64,000 nucleotides of DNA from a virus, in the IMG/VR virus record IMGVR_UViG_3300044957_000168, positions 27,600 through 91,599 of that record; one strand, written 5' to 3'. The notes under the pieces were generated by a model that made no database searches, was not told where the DNA came from, and saw only the letters and a program-made list of their open reading frames with translations. This document shows, piece by piece, positions 55,401 to 64,000 of this stretch. The first letter of the stretch is position 1. Each line of letters begins with the position of its first letter. The position numbers were made by a program, and so were the translations under genes.

Positions 55401-58400
55401 ATTTCTAATGCTATGGATAGTATGATGGCTGTTATATTCCAAAACTATAACAGAGACTTTAATACTTCTGCCGCAGCAATAAAACTTTTAAAGAATCCTG
55501 AGTATAAAAAAGATCTTTATAAAGATATCTATGATAGATTTGAAAGACTTAGAATATCTTATATAGATCAGCTTGAACTTAATGATGAGTTACTGTTAGA
55601 TCCTAAGTTTGTTAAAGAGTACGATCTTTTAGTTAAAATTACTGATAACTATGGTAATCTTACCGGAACACTTGACGGTAAAGAAAAAAATAATGTTATT
55701 GCTTATCACTTAGAGAAATCTAAATTTAAAATTCTTAGAGAGCAATATATTGAAATAGAAGATCCAAGTAATATTGAAAAGAGTTCAATATTTATAAAGA
55801 ATGATGGCAATACAATTTCAGCAAAAGAATTAGCAAGTATAGAAACTATGATGTTACTTGCTAGTGTCTTTAAAGTAACAAGAATTAATGGTGAAGTTGT
55901 ACAAAGTAGAGAAGGTTTATTTGGTCTTCCTGAACTTCAAGATGTAGATATCACATGGAATAGACTTGCTAAAATACTACAAGGTTCATATGATGAAATG
56001 GATATGTACATTAGAATTTATGAAAATTCTGAAAACTATCCTGAGCTTAAGCAATTACTAAATCTTTTACCAGATCCATTTAAAATTAAAATGGGTTCTG
56101 AATATGAATCTAGTCTTGAATTTGATTCAGAAACAAATTTCTGGCAGGACTTTAAGAAACCAAGAATTCCTTATATACAGCTTAATCTAAACAAAGAGTA
56201 TAAAAAATCTGAAGGAGCACCTACTATTAAGGAATATGAAGCCAGAATAGCAAAAGCTAATTTTGATGTATACCAAGTAATTCAGGATTGGAAATCTAAT
56301 TTTGCAACAGCAGATTCTACAATCAATCCATATATTATAAAAGATAAGTATGATAGAAACTTGTTAAACACAGCTAAAATAGTTGCAGACTTTGGGACTG
56401 ATGGACGTTTCAATTATAAAAAAGCAAATGAGTTTCTTCAAGCACTTGGTATTGTATTAGATCAATCAAGTACTGCTATTCAATCCATACTAAATAATAC
56501 TACCAAACCTTTTAGTGCAACATTTGGTGTTGATAGAATGTATGAGGTAATTAAAAAAGTAAATAAAAGTATTTCCCCAGATGCATTTCTATTCAAAAGA
56601 GATCCATTGACGTTTTTACTAAATGGTCTTCCTAGTTCATTAAGGGATAATGAAAAACAAAGTGAAGAAGTAAGAGGTAGACTTAGAGCTATTGCTGAAA
56701 TACAAAATAAATTTTCAGACAGTTATTCTAACTTTAGTGTTCAGACTCCTGAAGGTAATAGAGTTTGGGAACACATGGTAGATAATACTATTACAAGAAT
56801 TGTAACGGCAATAAACTTTGCTAAAAACTGGCAAGAGTTAACTACAGATGCCGCAGATCCTGCTGGTAGATTTAAACAAATGAGATGGTTGAATGAAGCC
56901 AATAATACTTTCTCTCCATTCTCTAAAATATTAAGATCTATTTTTGATCTTGATCCAATGTCATCTACATATGGTGAGAAAATAACAGATACTAAACTTA
57001 CTCTAAGTAATGTGGCTGGAACACAAATGGTAAGTTATAAAAATGAAGGTGGGACATCTACTGCAGCTATGGATGCTACAAGTAAGTATCTACAAGAGTT
57101 TCATACAATGCTGTTGAATGGTGTAGAAGAGTTTATGAGACATGCTTCTAAAAACACTGCAATGGGTCTTTCTGTAGATGGGGATATAATAACTTATAAT
57201 GGTAAAAAGGCTGGTAGATTATATGTAGATATAGAATCCTTTTTAGAGTATGCTGACGGAGAAATTAAAGGATATGATATAGTTGAAGGTTATATTGCCG
57301 CAGAAGCAAATAGAATAGTTAGATTCCAACAAGACATAGATAAATATAAAAACTATGCAGGATATAACAGAAAAGTAAAAAGAAAAGACAATCAGAAAAC
57401 TCCAGTAATGGCTGGACAAGCATTTACAGCATTTGATGATGTTTTATCTCAGGGAGTTCAAGCTGAAATATATTCTATTCTAGATAAAGTTTCTAAAAAT
57501 CCATTAGCTGATTTTAATTTTATTTCTGAACTTGATAATAATCCAGAACTACGAAACAAAATAAGAAAAGATGTAGCTGAATATTTTAATCAAGATACAG
57601 ATGAAAATTTAAAAAGATTACAAAAAGCTAAATATATAGATAAGGGATTATTTAATAGAGTAAAAATAACTAATGATCAACTTACAGATGATGAGGTAGA
57701 ACGTGCTTTAGTAAAAGCATACACTTATAACTCATTTATCCATAAAATGGAAACTGTAATCTTAGCATATGGTGATTTAGCACAATACAATCATGCTAAA
57801 GAAGAGTTTCATAAAAGAAATGCTGGTTTAGGTTCTGGTGGTAGAGGGTTCCGTGCAGATGCAAGAGCACAAGTATATCTTAGTTCTTTAAAGAATTACT
57901 ATGCTGAAAGAAGAGGTTATAATGTAAGAAACTATGATGGAACTTTAGTTACAGCTATAATGAAAGAAATGACTTTCAATTCTGTAATGTACAAAGAATA
58001 CAGAGATGCAATTGAAGAGGCTGTATTTGAAAGAACTAAAGACAAGAAAAAAGCAAAAGAAATTGCAGATATCTCAGCATCAGAATACTTCAATGAAGAT
58101 AAACCACAGATGAAAATTGCTGATGGTCAAGGTCTAATTTCATTTGAATGGTATAGAATACTTAAAAATGCTGAAGGAAATTGGAGTGCTGAACAAGAGT
58201 TACTGTATAGAAAAGTTTCATTAGGAGAAAATATTACTGCAGAAGATGTGGTAGAGTTCTTTCCACCATATAAATTGCAGTACTTTGGTAATATAGAAGC
58301 AACTGGTCTTCCTATAAATTCATTTCATAAATTTTCACTTGCACCAATAATTCCAGGAGTATGGAAAGAAGGTACACCAATATTTGATTTACATGAAAAA

Positions 58401-61400
58401 ATGATGGAAGATCAAGTAGATTATGTTTTATTTGAGTCTGGATCTAAAGTGTCACATCTTGGTTCTGGAGATCAAATACTTAATCCTAATGGCACATTTA
58501 ATAAAGATGTTAAGTTTACTAAAAATATAATTTTTGCTGATTTCTTAAAGAATCAAACTGAAATAAACTCAAGCTATAAAGATAAATCAATCTTTTCTAC
58601 ACAGATGAGAAAAATGATTTTAGAAGGTCTTTATGAAAGAGGTAAAATTAAGTCTACTAAATATAATGATATTACTAATGATAGAGTAAAAAAATATATA
58701 CGTAATGTAGAAGAATACACAAATCTATTAAAACTAGAACTTCTAGAAGAAATGGGTTATGAAGAAACTTCTCCAGGAGTTTATAAAACAAAAGACAATT
58801 CTAGTACAGGTAAGCTTTTAAATATGATTAGACAAAATCTTGAAAGAGAAGATCTTTTAAGTGATGATCTTATTGAGTTTATTGATGTATATGATGAGTC
58901 TGGAGAACTTGAACATGATTTGTCTTTCCATCCAGAAGCTGCTAAAATAGAGAAGTTATTACTCTCTATGATTAATAAGAGAATTATCAAACAAAAAGTT
59001 TCTGGGGAACCACTAGTACAAGTATCTGTAGGTCTTACTGCTGGTCAATTTACTAAACCTGATTTAAGAAAAGCAACAAAAGATGAAATAAAAAAGTGGG
59101 CATCAGCTACATATCTACTTCCTGGTTATCATAGAAAATCTAATGGTTATACTGCAGCATCCAAAGTAATGATTGCAATGCGTGGTACATATTATAATCT
59201 TTTCAATTTAGAATACCAAGATGGAGAAACTGTTGGTGTATACTTTGAAGATGGTAAACTGGATATGGATGCTTCATTAGCAAGATTAAATGAAAAGATT
59301 AAAGATGATGCTTGGTTAGATGCAGACAATGAAGCTAACAGAAAAGCAATAACTCTTGTTGGTGTAAGAATTCCAGTACAAGGTCTTGCACAAATGGAGT
59401 TTGCTGAAGTGTTTGAATTTTTACCACCTCAAGCAGGAAATATTATCATTGTTCCAGCAGATATTGTTGCTAAGTCTGGGGCTGACTTTGATATTGATAA
59501 AATGACTACATATATTACTACACTTGATGAACAAGGTAAAGTAATAAAAAGAGAATATAAAGACAATGATGAAATTAAAAAGCTTAGAGGAACTGATCAA
59601 TTTTTGCAAGCTATTACTTTACAAAAAATAGCATTAGAAAATGAGATGATTCAGGATATGAAAAATATTTTGGAGCTTCCAGAAAATTATGCTTCTTTGA
59701 TTATGCCAAACGGTACTTTTATTCTTAAAGAAATTGCAGATAAACTAGCATCAAAGGTCATGGAATATAATCCTAAGAAGAATAAAATGACTGAAGATAC
59801 TGGAGAAATTAGTCCTACGAGAGTACTTGAAGCATTATATAATGTATACAAACATGAATCAAATATTGTAGGTAAGAAAACTTTAGGTCTGGGGGCAATT
59901 GAAAATACATTCAATGTGATCATGAATACATTGGGTGCCTACATGCCTGATGAATATATTATCAGCAAAGAGGTAAGAAAAAGTAATATGCGGTTGAGAC
60001 ATAACAAAATGGATAAAAATGGCAAAGAAGTTATTTCTATGTCAGACCTCTATGATGTTGATGGAACAAATAAAATCTCAGATGTTATATCACAAATGAT
60101 GAACGGATGGGTAGACGTTGAAAAGGATGCATGGATCTTCTTTATTCAGGGTAACTATGAGGTTGCTCCAACATTACTCTATCTTGTTAAAGCTGGTGTG
60201 CCAGTAAAAGAAGCAATTTATTTTGTGTCAAATCCATTAGTTAGAGAATATGTAGATGAACAACGTCTTGCTAAATCTACATTTGCTGATGTGCTTGGTA
60301 AAAAACCTAAAAGTCCAGGACTTGCAAAATATCAAGCTGCATCAAATATTATTAAAAAATACTTTGATAAAGATCAATTGAAAGGAACATCTAAAAATGA
60401 TGAAAGATATTTAGCAGGTCAAGACTTATTAAATGAGTTTTTTAAAGGTAAAAAGCAAAAGCATTTTACGGAAAATGAAATGTTAGATCTAATTGAAACA
60501 GATAATAGAAATAGTGATATAGCAAAAGCAATGTTCTTACATTATCTAGAATTAGAACAACAGATTGCTGGCTATACTGCATTGAAGATGTCATCTAATC
60601 CAGATACAAGTACTAAGTCTACTCTGTCTGATGTAGAACAAACAGAAGCAAATATTGAAGATTTATTCTTTGATAAAAGAGTTCCAACAGAAATAGTTGA
60701 AGCTATGATTGATGACTCAATTTTAAAGTCATTTTTTAATGGTCCTTTAGCTCTGGCTGTAAGTAGACCTTTATTTAAATTAAGATATCATAAGACAATT
60801 AGTGATTACTTAATTGGCAAGAAAGATAAAATACGAGAAGATTTAGAAATTACATTCCCTGGTAAAAACATTGAAATGTTTAGTAATGTATTTAGAAATG
60901 ACTTGGTAAGTTTTATATTTCAAAATGCCATTAGAAAATATAAAAAAGAAGATGGTTTTATATCTTTAAACATGGATACCACTATTCCAACATCTATGGC
61001 AAAAGAACTTAAGAGAGGTGCATTTGTTAAGAATGGTACTTTATATCTTGATATGAAGCAGCTTCAAAAAGAGTTTAAAGAAAAAGCTTGGATTAAAAAT
61101 TCTGAAGCAGAAAATAGTTATGAAAATAGAGGTTTATATCCTTTACATCCATCAACATTCATGAATAACTTTGAAGTTAACTTCAATGAGTATTTAAATT
61201 TTGTATCTCAAAGAGAATATTTAAGGTCTATTACTCCAATGACTCAAGAGTATGTTGATTCATTCTATTTCAAAGAAGAACTTAAAAATACAAAAGAACT
61301 ATTTGAAGATTTGTCTAATGAAAAAGCCGTAAGATATACTTATGAAAAACTGTTAGCTGTACAAGCATTAGATAATGCATTTAATTTCTTCCATCTTTTT

Positions 61401-64000
61401 CAAGATAATGAGAATTCATTTGCTGTTAGAATGACACAGCTTTTACAGAATTATCCAAATCTTAAAAAAGATTTTCCTGTTTTGTCTAAATTAAAATTTG
61501 ATTCTTCAAAACAAGAATCTGCATTTAATTTATATATAGCTGATAAAGATTTTGATAATGATAAATCTAATCTATATACAAATGACTTAAAGAAGCTTGC
61601 TGATCCTACAGTTAACAAAGTAAATGACCCTGTAGAAAATGCAAGAATAAGTTCTATGTTTAAATATCTAAATCTATATGCATTCTTACAAACAGGATTA
61701 AATAAAACTAAATTAAGCTTTACAAATATCACTGACTTTACTGATATACTAACTATCTTAGAAAGTGAAGCTGAATTATTTATGAATGCATTAGATAAAA
61801 ATGGGGTTAATCTTTTAGATAATTTTTATGATTTATTTGTAAGACAAAATAACTCAGATATAAATACTAATAAATCACGGTTTAAAGATTATCTTTCTAA
61901 TATAGATTATGAAAATCCTGAAAAAATTAAACGTCCTGAAACAGCAACTGAGTTAACTGCTCAACAACCCACTCAAGGTAGTGTTAAACCAGGAGTAGAT
62001 GAACTATTTGAATCTAATCCTGAATTAGCTAATCAGATACACGAGGTTTTAGGATTTAAAATAGAGTTAAACGATACTTTTATAAATAACTTAAAAACCA
62101 CTGGTTATAATAAGTATAAAAAGTTAAATACATACGATTTAGAAAAAGAAGCGTCTAAATTAGGTGTCACTTTAAAAAAAGTAGAAGCAGGAATACCCAT
62201 TCCTTTTAATAAATTTCAAGACATTAATAGTGCTTTTCAATATATATTGAGTTCTTCTTTACCTAATAGATTAAATATAGACTCTCTTATTAAACTAAAA
62301 AAAGAGTATTTGATTAAAGTACAATCAGAAAACGACAGGCAATTAGGATTAAACAGTATAGATTATTTAATTGAGTTGTTAAATAATCAAGTAACTCCGC
62401 AACAAAAACAACAAGCTCAACAACTTTATTCTCAATATCTAAATACTATATTTCCAGATAGTAAAGTGAAGGATATTGTTTATCATGGTACTAAAGGAGA
62501 AAAATTTGATAAGTTTATATCTTCTGAAAAAGGAGAATTTGGCAAAGGTGTTTATTTTGGAAATTATCAAACAGCTTTAGAAAATACGGATACGTTAGAT
62601 GATTTTACATTAGAACCGAAGATAGGTTTTAATAAAAATAAAATCATAGCTGCTGTAATAAATACTCAAAATATATTTGAAAGAAATTTAGGAGGAAATG
62701 GAGTTAGAAATGAATATGTAGTTGAACCAGAACAAATCCACATATTAGGTAGTAAACAAGATATAGAAGGGTTTAAAGAGTTTGTTAGTCAACCATCTAC
62801 TCAACAACAAGGTAGTGTTACAAATAATCCAGCAGAATATACTAATTATCATGGAGGTGCTAAAAAGTATGATACTTATTGGGAAACTGATGGTAAAACT
62901 TTTGGAGTGGAAAAACATACTGTGTACACTACTGATTCTTATGATAAACTAGACCAAGCTACAAAACAAAAACTTGAAGATAGATATCAAGCAGCTAGAG
63001 AATGGCTTGGAAGAAGTAATTTATCAGCAGATACTTATGCTGGTAAATTAGTAAGAAGAGATATGATGCAAGCTGCTAAGGCTGATGGTATTTATGCTGT
63101 TTCAGAACTAGTTAAACCTGGTGTAAAAGGTAGAAAAGGATATATAAATAAAACTAATCATTCTATTATAGAAGGAGGAACTGGTTATGCTGTAGCTAGT
63201 GGAATTTTACTTGGTAAACAAGTGTATGTATTCAATCAAGATTCATCTTATGGTTATCCTATTGGATGGTATAAATGGGATACTTCTAAAAATGATTTTG
63301 TTTCTACAAGTATTCCAGTTCTAACTAAAAATTATGCTGGTATTGGTAGTAGTACAAATGAAACAGAAGCTGGTAAACAAGCTATTAGAGATGTGTATGC
63401 TAATACATTTAAAGCTACTACCCAACCATCTCAACAACAAGGTAGTGTTAAACCAGGAGTAGATGAACTATTTGAATCTAATCCTGAATTAGCTAATCAA
63501 ATTTATGAAGCTTTAGGGTTTAAACAATCTAATTCTGAATCTAAGATATACAATAGAACTTTTCAAAATGAGGAATATCATAATGCTTTTGTCAAAGGAG
63601 GCTTAGATGCAGTTAAGAAAGTAATAGAAAAAAATAAACAAAAGGAACTTTCTGCCGCAAAACAACTATCTAAAGAAGTAGATTTGTTGACTGAGTTTGA
63701 AGAACTAAGTAATAAAACTAATAAAACAAATAAAGAAAATGACAGAGTTATAGAACTATATGTTATCTTAAAAAATTCAAAAGAACTAGATTTTGAATAT
63801 TCTTTAAAAGAAATCGGTTTACCAAATAATTATGTAAAACCTACCATTGAAATAACTCAACAACAAAAACAACAAGCACAACAACTTTATTCTGAATATC
63901 TTGATAGTTTAAGTAAACCCAATACTAATCCTATATTTCAAAGTAATAAACAAGAACAAGTTAAAAAGTTTACTGAACTACAAGAAAGACTTAACAATAA
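52413..64000 (+). CDS. Virion RNA polymerase polyprotein (crAss-like, DFDID type), 3' end outside window
   Basis: The frame is open from ATG at 52413 to the window edge: 3862 residues without a stop. The key motif is DFDID (D2358, D2360, D2362) in KSGADFDIDKMTTYI, preceded by GVRIPVQGLAQMEF and GNIIIVPADIVA. This is the active-site loop of the two-barrel RNA polymerases of crAss-like phages (phi14:2 gp66 type), which bind Mg2+ with these aspartates and transcribe early genes after injection. An HEAWH zincin-like site lies near 846-896. The core seems to end near 3160. Then come Q-rich linkers, an ADP-ribosyltransferase-like domain (about 3340-3450) and a Rossmann/SLOG-like domain (about 3479-3670). 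Known crAss-like polymerases are often fused in giant proteins. The N-terminus shows no leader motif. A processing step is likely but not shown. Confidence 0.85.
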   Translation, partial: MACSLNRDQVLDLYEVIYGEIIDRIKDSNLPAIDINQLIKETYSVVKEGSGDQVKALLYAQAIPDVFQLVTQDEEVNDYLVDNNFDFTGLAKMRKRFADLAEVGKDVAQEKMSKDEIDSKIKETNKSKKDFSLKVDVDPKILWSFNEENGAKVSSVWTTTIQMAVAQNPETVSDEDRNKMDPEKKLFSDVVKSIARIAKERSGNEPIIYQGRVLTLTALLTRNIDRDLLTTSDKTHMEKNPDDKGISAVITDEDGNFLYFTEEGNITDNPEEGRIVYQYLRRVTNQNGELYIGNPQNKQGRKYTLIDPEVLAKRHAEKIEENGGKVSKELLNSLIKQYTENQLRQVNQLYELRKLIENGNVEQIILPITRATFGVAPTATKRVTIVEAGITEADVKRAVPITSGKYRGYQYLIVQKNKPGEIVAEQELLISYSSITPEIAEKIATVLTTKALLKGRELTPDERKAYFELFINNTKKNDSNTNRDRIQVFTRVINGEKTFVVEIAGKKIPETVLYTEEGKQMIVDHLLGVSNTARPKYVATGKEIGSNEYWPANVSFNFTGMKKPFPDYEIEGNTIKETLKNYFDTIKSFVRVVYTDQTLAEEEGLNAYINYVIPEGTIDNEGTIPLYRPKTQTQPQTKTKTDKEVTKPTTKSQSRNKPANTSTPQKESTYTISMKNQIKDAGGKVENYKPRMKVDELAKAVGLTEKQIIQFRANALDASPDIKSTVPAKPLTEAEVKETNVENNPATRVNLFADILEGSSNSALYKKAEKNGLNRDKLRGKFLDKVFTSKADREAAERWWKNSPLSKFISLERITEVVNSDAFATWAGYGITLYEADGGTSVDLYHEAWHGFSQLFLSKNTKIDMYEKLLKLPKYANRKYATKEDAYFDIEEDLAEEFRDYAKSKGKKTTKGFLSKIFDAIYQFIKNMFGRTNKKQVATNLQDIDTVKEMFDKLYRASENPEILSNLKPSMDNVMFGKLNRAKTINDNFTLEESKKISNAMDSMMAVIFQNYNRDFNTSAAAIKLLKNPEYKKDLYKDIYDRFERLRISYIDQLELNDELLLDPKFVKEYDLLVKITDNYGNLTGTLDGKEKNNVIAYHLEKSKFKILREQYIEIEDPSNIEKSSIFIKNDGNTISAKELASIETMMLLASVFKVTRINGEVVQSREGLFGLPELQDVDITWNRLAKILQGSYDEMDMYIRIYENSENYPELKQLLNLLPDPFKIKMGSEYESSLEFDSETNFWQDFKKPRIPYIQLNLNKEYKKSEGAPTIKEYEARIAKANFDVYQVIQDWKSNFATADSTINPYIIKDKYDRNLLNTAKIVADFGTDGRFNYKKANEFLQALGIVLDQSSTAIQSILNNTTKPFSATFGVDRMYEVIKKVNKSISPDAFLFKRDPLTFLLNGLPSSLRDNEKQSEEVRGRLRAIAEIQNKFSDSYSNFSVQTPEGNRVWEHMVDNTITRIVTAINFAKNWQELTTDAADPAGRFKQMRWLNEANNTFSPFSKILRSIFDLDPMSSTYGEKITDTKLTLSNVAGTQMVSYKNEGGTSTAAMDATSKYLQEFHTMLLNGVEEFMRHASKNTAMGLSVDGDIITYNGKKAGRLYVDIESFLEYADGEIKGYDIVEGYIAAEANRIVRFQQDIDKYKNYAGYNRKVKRKDNQKTPVMAGQAFTAFDDVLSQGVQAEIYSILDKVSKNPLADFNFISELDNNPELRNKIRKDVAEYFNQDTDENLKRLQKAKYIDKGLFNRVKITNDQLTDDEVERALVKAYTYNSFIHKMETVILAYGDLAQYNHAKEEFHKRNAGLGSGGRGFRADARAQVYLSSLKNYYAERRGYNVRNYDGTLVTAIMKEMTFNSVMYKEYRDAIEEAVFERTKDKKKAKEIADISASEYFNEDKPQMKIADGQGLISFEWYRILKNAEGNWSAEQELLYRKVSLGENITAEDVVEFFPPYKLQYFGNIEATGLPINSFHKFSLAPIIPGVWKEGTPIFDLHEKMMEDQVDYVLFESGSKVSHLGSGDQILNPNGTFNKDVKFTKNIIFADFLKNQTEINSSYKDKSIFSTQMRKMILEGLYERGKIKSTKYNDITNDRVKKYIRNVEEYTNLLKLELLEEMGYEETSPGVYKTKDNSSTGKLLNMIRQNLEREDLLSDDLIEFIDVYDESGELEHDLSFHPEAAKIEKLLLSMINKRIIKQKVSGEPLVQVSVGLTAGQFTKPDLRKATKDEIKKWASATYLLPGYHRKSNGYTAASKVMIAMRGTYYNLFNLEYQDGETVGVYFEDGKLDMDASLARLNEKIKDDAWLDADNEANRKAITLVGVRIPVQGLAQMEFAEVFEFLPPQAGNIIIVPADIVAKSGADFDIDKMTTYITTLDEQGKVIKREYKDNDEIKKLRGTDQFLQAITLQKIALENEMIQDMKNILELPENYASLIMPNGTFILKEIADKLASKVMEYNPKKNKMTEDTGEISPTRVLEALYNVYKHESNIVGKKTLGLGAIENTFNVIMNTLGAYMPDEYIISKEVRKSNMRLRHNKMDKNGKEVISMSDLYDVDGTNKISDVISQMMNGWVDVEKDAWIFFIQGNYEVAPTLLYLVKAGVPVKEAIYFVSNPLVREYVDEQRLAKSTFADVLGKKPKSPGLAKYQAASNIIKKYFDKDQLKGTSKNDERYLAGQDLLNEFFKGKKQKHFTENEMLDLIETDNRNSDIAKAMFLHYLELEQQIAGYTALKMSSNPDTSTKSTLSDVEQTEANIEDLFFDKRVPTEIVEAMIDDSILKSFFNGPLALAVSRPLFKLRYHKTISDYLIGKKDKIREDLEITFPGKNIEMFSNVFRNDLVSFIFQNAIRKYKKEDGFISLNMDTTIPTSMAKELKRGAFVKNGTLYLDMKQLQKEFKEKAWIKNSEAENSYENRGLYPLHPSTFMNNFEVNFNEYLNFVSQREYLRSITPMTQEYVDSFYFKEELKNTKELFEDLSNEKAVRYTYEKLLAVQALDNAFNFFHLFQDNENSFAVRMTQLLQNYPNLKKDFPVLSKLKFDSSKQESAFNLYIADKDFDNDKSNLYTNDLKKLADPTVNKVNDPVENARISSMFKYLNLYAFLQTGLNKTKLSFTNITDFTDILTILESEAELFMNALDKNGVNLLDNFYDLFVRQNNSDINTNKSRFKDYLSNIDYENPEKIKRPETATELTAQQPTQGSVKPGVDELFESNPELANQIHEVLGFKIELNDTFINNLKTTGYNKYKKLNTYDLEKEASKLGVTLKKVEAGIPIPFNKFQDINSAFQYILSSSLPNRLNIDSLIKLKKEYLIKVQSENDRQLGLNSIDYLIELLNNQVTPQQKQQAQQLYSQYLNTIFPDSKVKDIVYHGTKGEKFDKFISSEKGEFGKGVYFGNYQTALENTDTLDDFTLEPKIGFNKNKIIAAVINTQNIFERNLGGNGVRNEYVVEPEQIHILGSKQDIEGFKEFVSQPSTQQQGSVTNNPAEYTNYHGGAKKYDTYWETDGKTFGVEKHTVYTTDSYDKLDQATKQKLEDRYQAAREWLGRSNLSADTYAGKLVRRDMMQAAKADGIYAVSELVKPGVKGRKGYINKTNHSIIEGGTGYAVASGILLGKQVYVFNQDSSYGYPIGWYKWDTSKNDFVSTSIPVLTKNYAGIGSSTNETEAGKQAIRDVYANTFKATTQPSQQQGSVKPGVDELFESNPELANQIYEALGFKQSNSESKIYNRTFQNEEYHNAFVKGGLDAVKKVIEKNKQKELSAAKQLSKEVDLLTEFEELSNKTNKTNKENDRVIELYVILKNSKELDFEYSLKEIGLPNNYVKPTIEITQQQKQQAQQLYSEYLDSLSKPNTNPIFQSNKQEQVKKFTELQERLNN
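54948..55100 (+). other. Zincin-like site HEAWH ... E in polymerase polyprotein
   Basis: H846, E847 and H850 in DLYHEAWHGFSQLF, with E896 in DLAEEFRDY 46 residues later as the likely third zinc ligand. Confidence 0.65.
59484..59498 (+). other. RNA polymerase catalytic DFDID
   Basis: The three aspartates of the metal-binding loop of the two-barrel polymerase, in frame with the giant gene. Confidence 0.9.
61974..62035 (+). repeat. 62-bp perfect direct repeat, copy 1
   Basis: Identical to 63438-63499 over 62 bases. It encodes GSVKPGVDELFESNPELANQ and marks the start of a module. Confidence 0.95.
62400..62440 (+). repeat. 41-bp near-perfect direct repeat, copy 1
   Basis: Matches 63861-63901 with two mismatches; encodes QQKQQAQQLYS(Q/E)YL, just before the ADP-ribosyltransferase-like domain. 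Confidence 0.85.
62481..62720 (+). other. ADP-ribosyltransferase-like domain
   Basis: VYHGTKGEKFDKF (Y3357, H3358, G3359, T3360), GKGVYFGN (from G3377) and a downstream EYVVEPEQIHILG follow the order of ART signatures in the ART-PolyVal families of phage and plasmid polyvalent proteins. Confidence 0.65.
62847..63420 (+). other. Rossmann/SLOG-like nucleotide-binding domain
   Basis: NYHGGAKKYDTYWET, IIEGGTGYAVASGILLGK, VYVFNQ and NYAGIGSSTNETEAGKQAI have the Gly-rich loops of SLOG-type domains that bind nucleotides or their derivatives. The match is from pattern only. Confidence 0.45.
63438..63499 (+). repeat. 62-bp perfect direct repeat, copy 2
   Basis: Second copy of the element at 61974, 1464 bases (488 codons) downstream and in the same frame. 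Confidence 0.95.
63861..63901 (+). repeat. 41-bp near-perfect direct repeat, copy 2
   Basis: Second copy of the element at 62400. In copy 1 this element directly precedes the ADP-ribosyltransferase-like domain. Confidence 0.85.

Noticed and set aside
1-64000. Stop-codon recoding (TAG or TGA read as amino acid), known in some crAss-like phages
   Set aside because: TAG ends the portal and two small genes at sensible places and TGA ends the IHF-like gene in an ATGA overlap. Long frames need no readthrough apart from the +1 site.
1-64000. tRNA genes, CRISPR arrays, insertion sequences, integrase or attachment sites
   Set aside because: Nothing resembling these was seen; coding density is very high and no gap exceeds about 110 bases.

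Overview
This is one continuous, single-strand segment of a tailed double-stranded DNA phage that most resembles the crAss-like phages (Crassvirales), which infect Bacteroidota. Three things support this: the order terminase, portal, scaffold-like protein, major capsid protein, connector and tail genes, then giant virion proteins; a gigantic open frame with the DFDID catalytic signature of the crAss-like virion RNA polymerase; and AT-rich DNA in which genes start after A-rich leaders with no Shine-Dalgarno sequence, as is usual in Bacteroidota. TAA, TAG and TGA all end genes here, so the genetic code looks standard. No host gene, tRNA, CRISPR array, insertion sequence or minus-strand gene was seen.

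Layout. 1-6.2 kb: end of the large terminase, portal, scaffold-like protein and major capsid protein, closed by a strong hairpin terminator. 6.3-9.9 kb: one unknown protein, then nine small, very basic proteins rich in KKGG/KMGG motifs. 9.9-12.7 kb: a connector-like protein, a ferritin with its iron ligands intact, and an abundant-looking structural protein with its own terminator. 12.7-18.7 kb: cysteine-rich structural and fibre proteins, closed by a third terminator. 18.7-26.5 kb: tail module (IHF-like protein, two connector/ring proteins, 1833-residue tail stabilisation protein). 26.5-64 kb: six or seven very large proteins that are probably packed in the capsid and ejected with the DNA.

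The giant proteins are the most unusual part. Three or four neighbouring proteins (26.5-41.7 kb) are built from shared pieces: an N-terminal leader (VRI..LP.A..G), a recurrent LPxAQxG motif, C-x12-C knots and a tail of the form GG..L(S/T)xxExxxYxxxGYxVE. Between these lie a SET domain and two zinc-metallopeptidase (HExxH) domains. One gene is interrupted at TTT-TAA, where a +1 slip would restore the conserved tail. Next come a helical protein, a 2473-residue protein with a PD-(D/E)XK nuclease core, and the RNA polymerase polyprotein. The latter also holds a third type of HExxH domain near its N-terminus and, after the polymerase core, an ADP-ribosyltransferase-like domain and a Rossmann/SLOG-like domain inside a roughly 1.46 kb module that begins to repeat at the window edge.

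Taken together, the right half looks like a virion-delivered toolkit: polymerase to transcribe early genes, plus enzymes able to act on host proteins and nucleic acids at entry, assembled from shuffled modules with shared tags. The tagging and processing model is inference. The domain motifs, the repeats and the frame disruption are visible directly.
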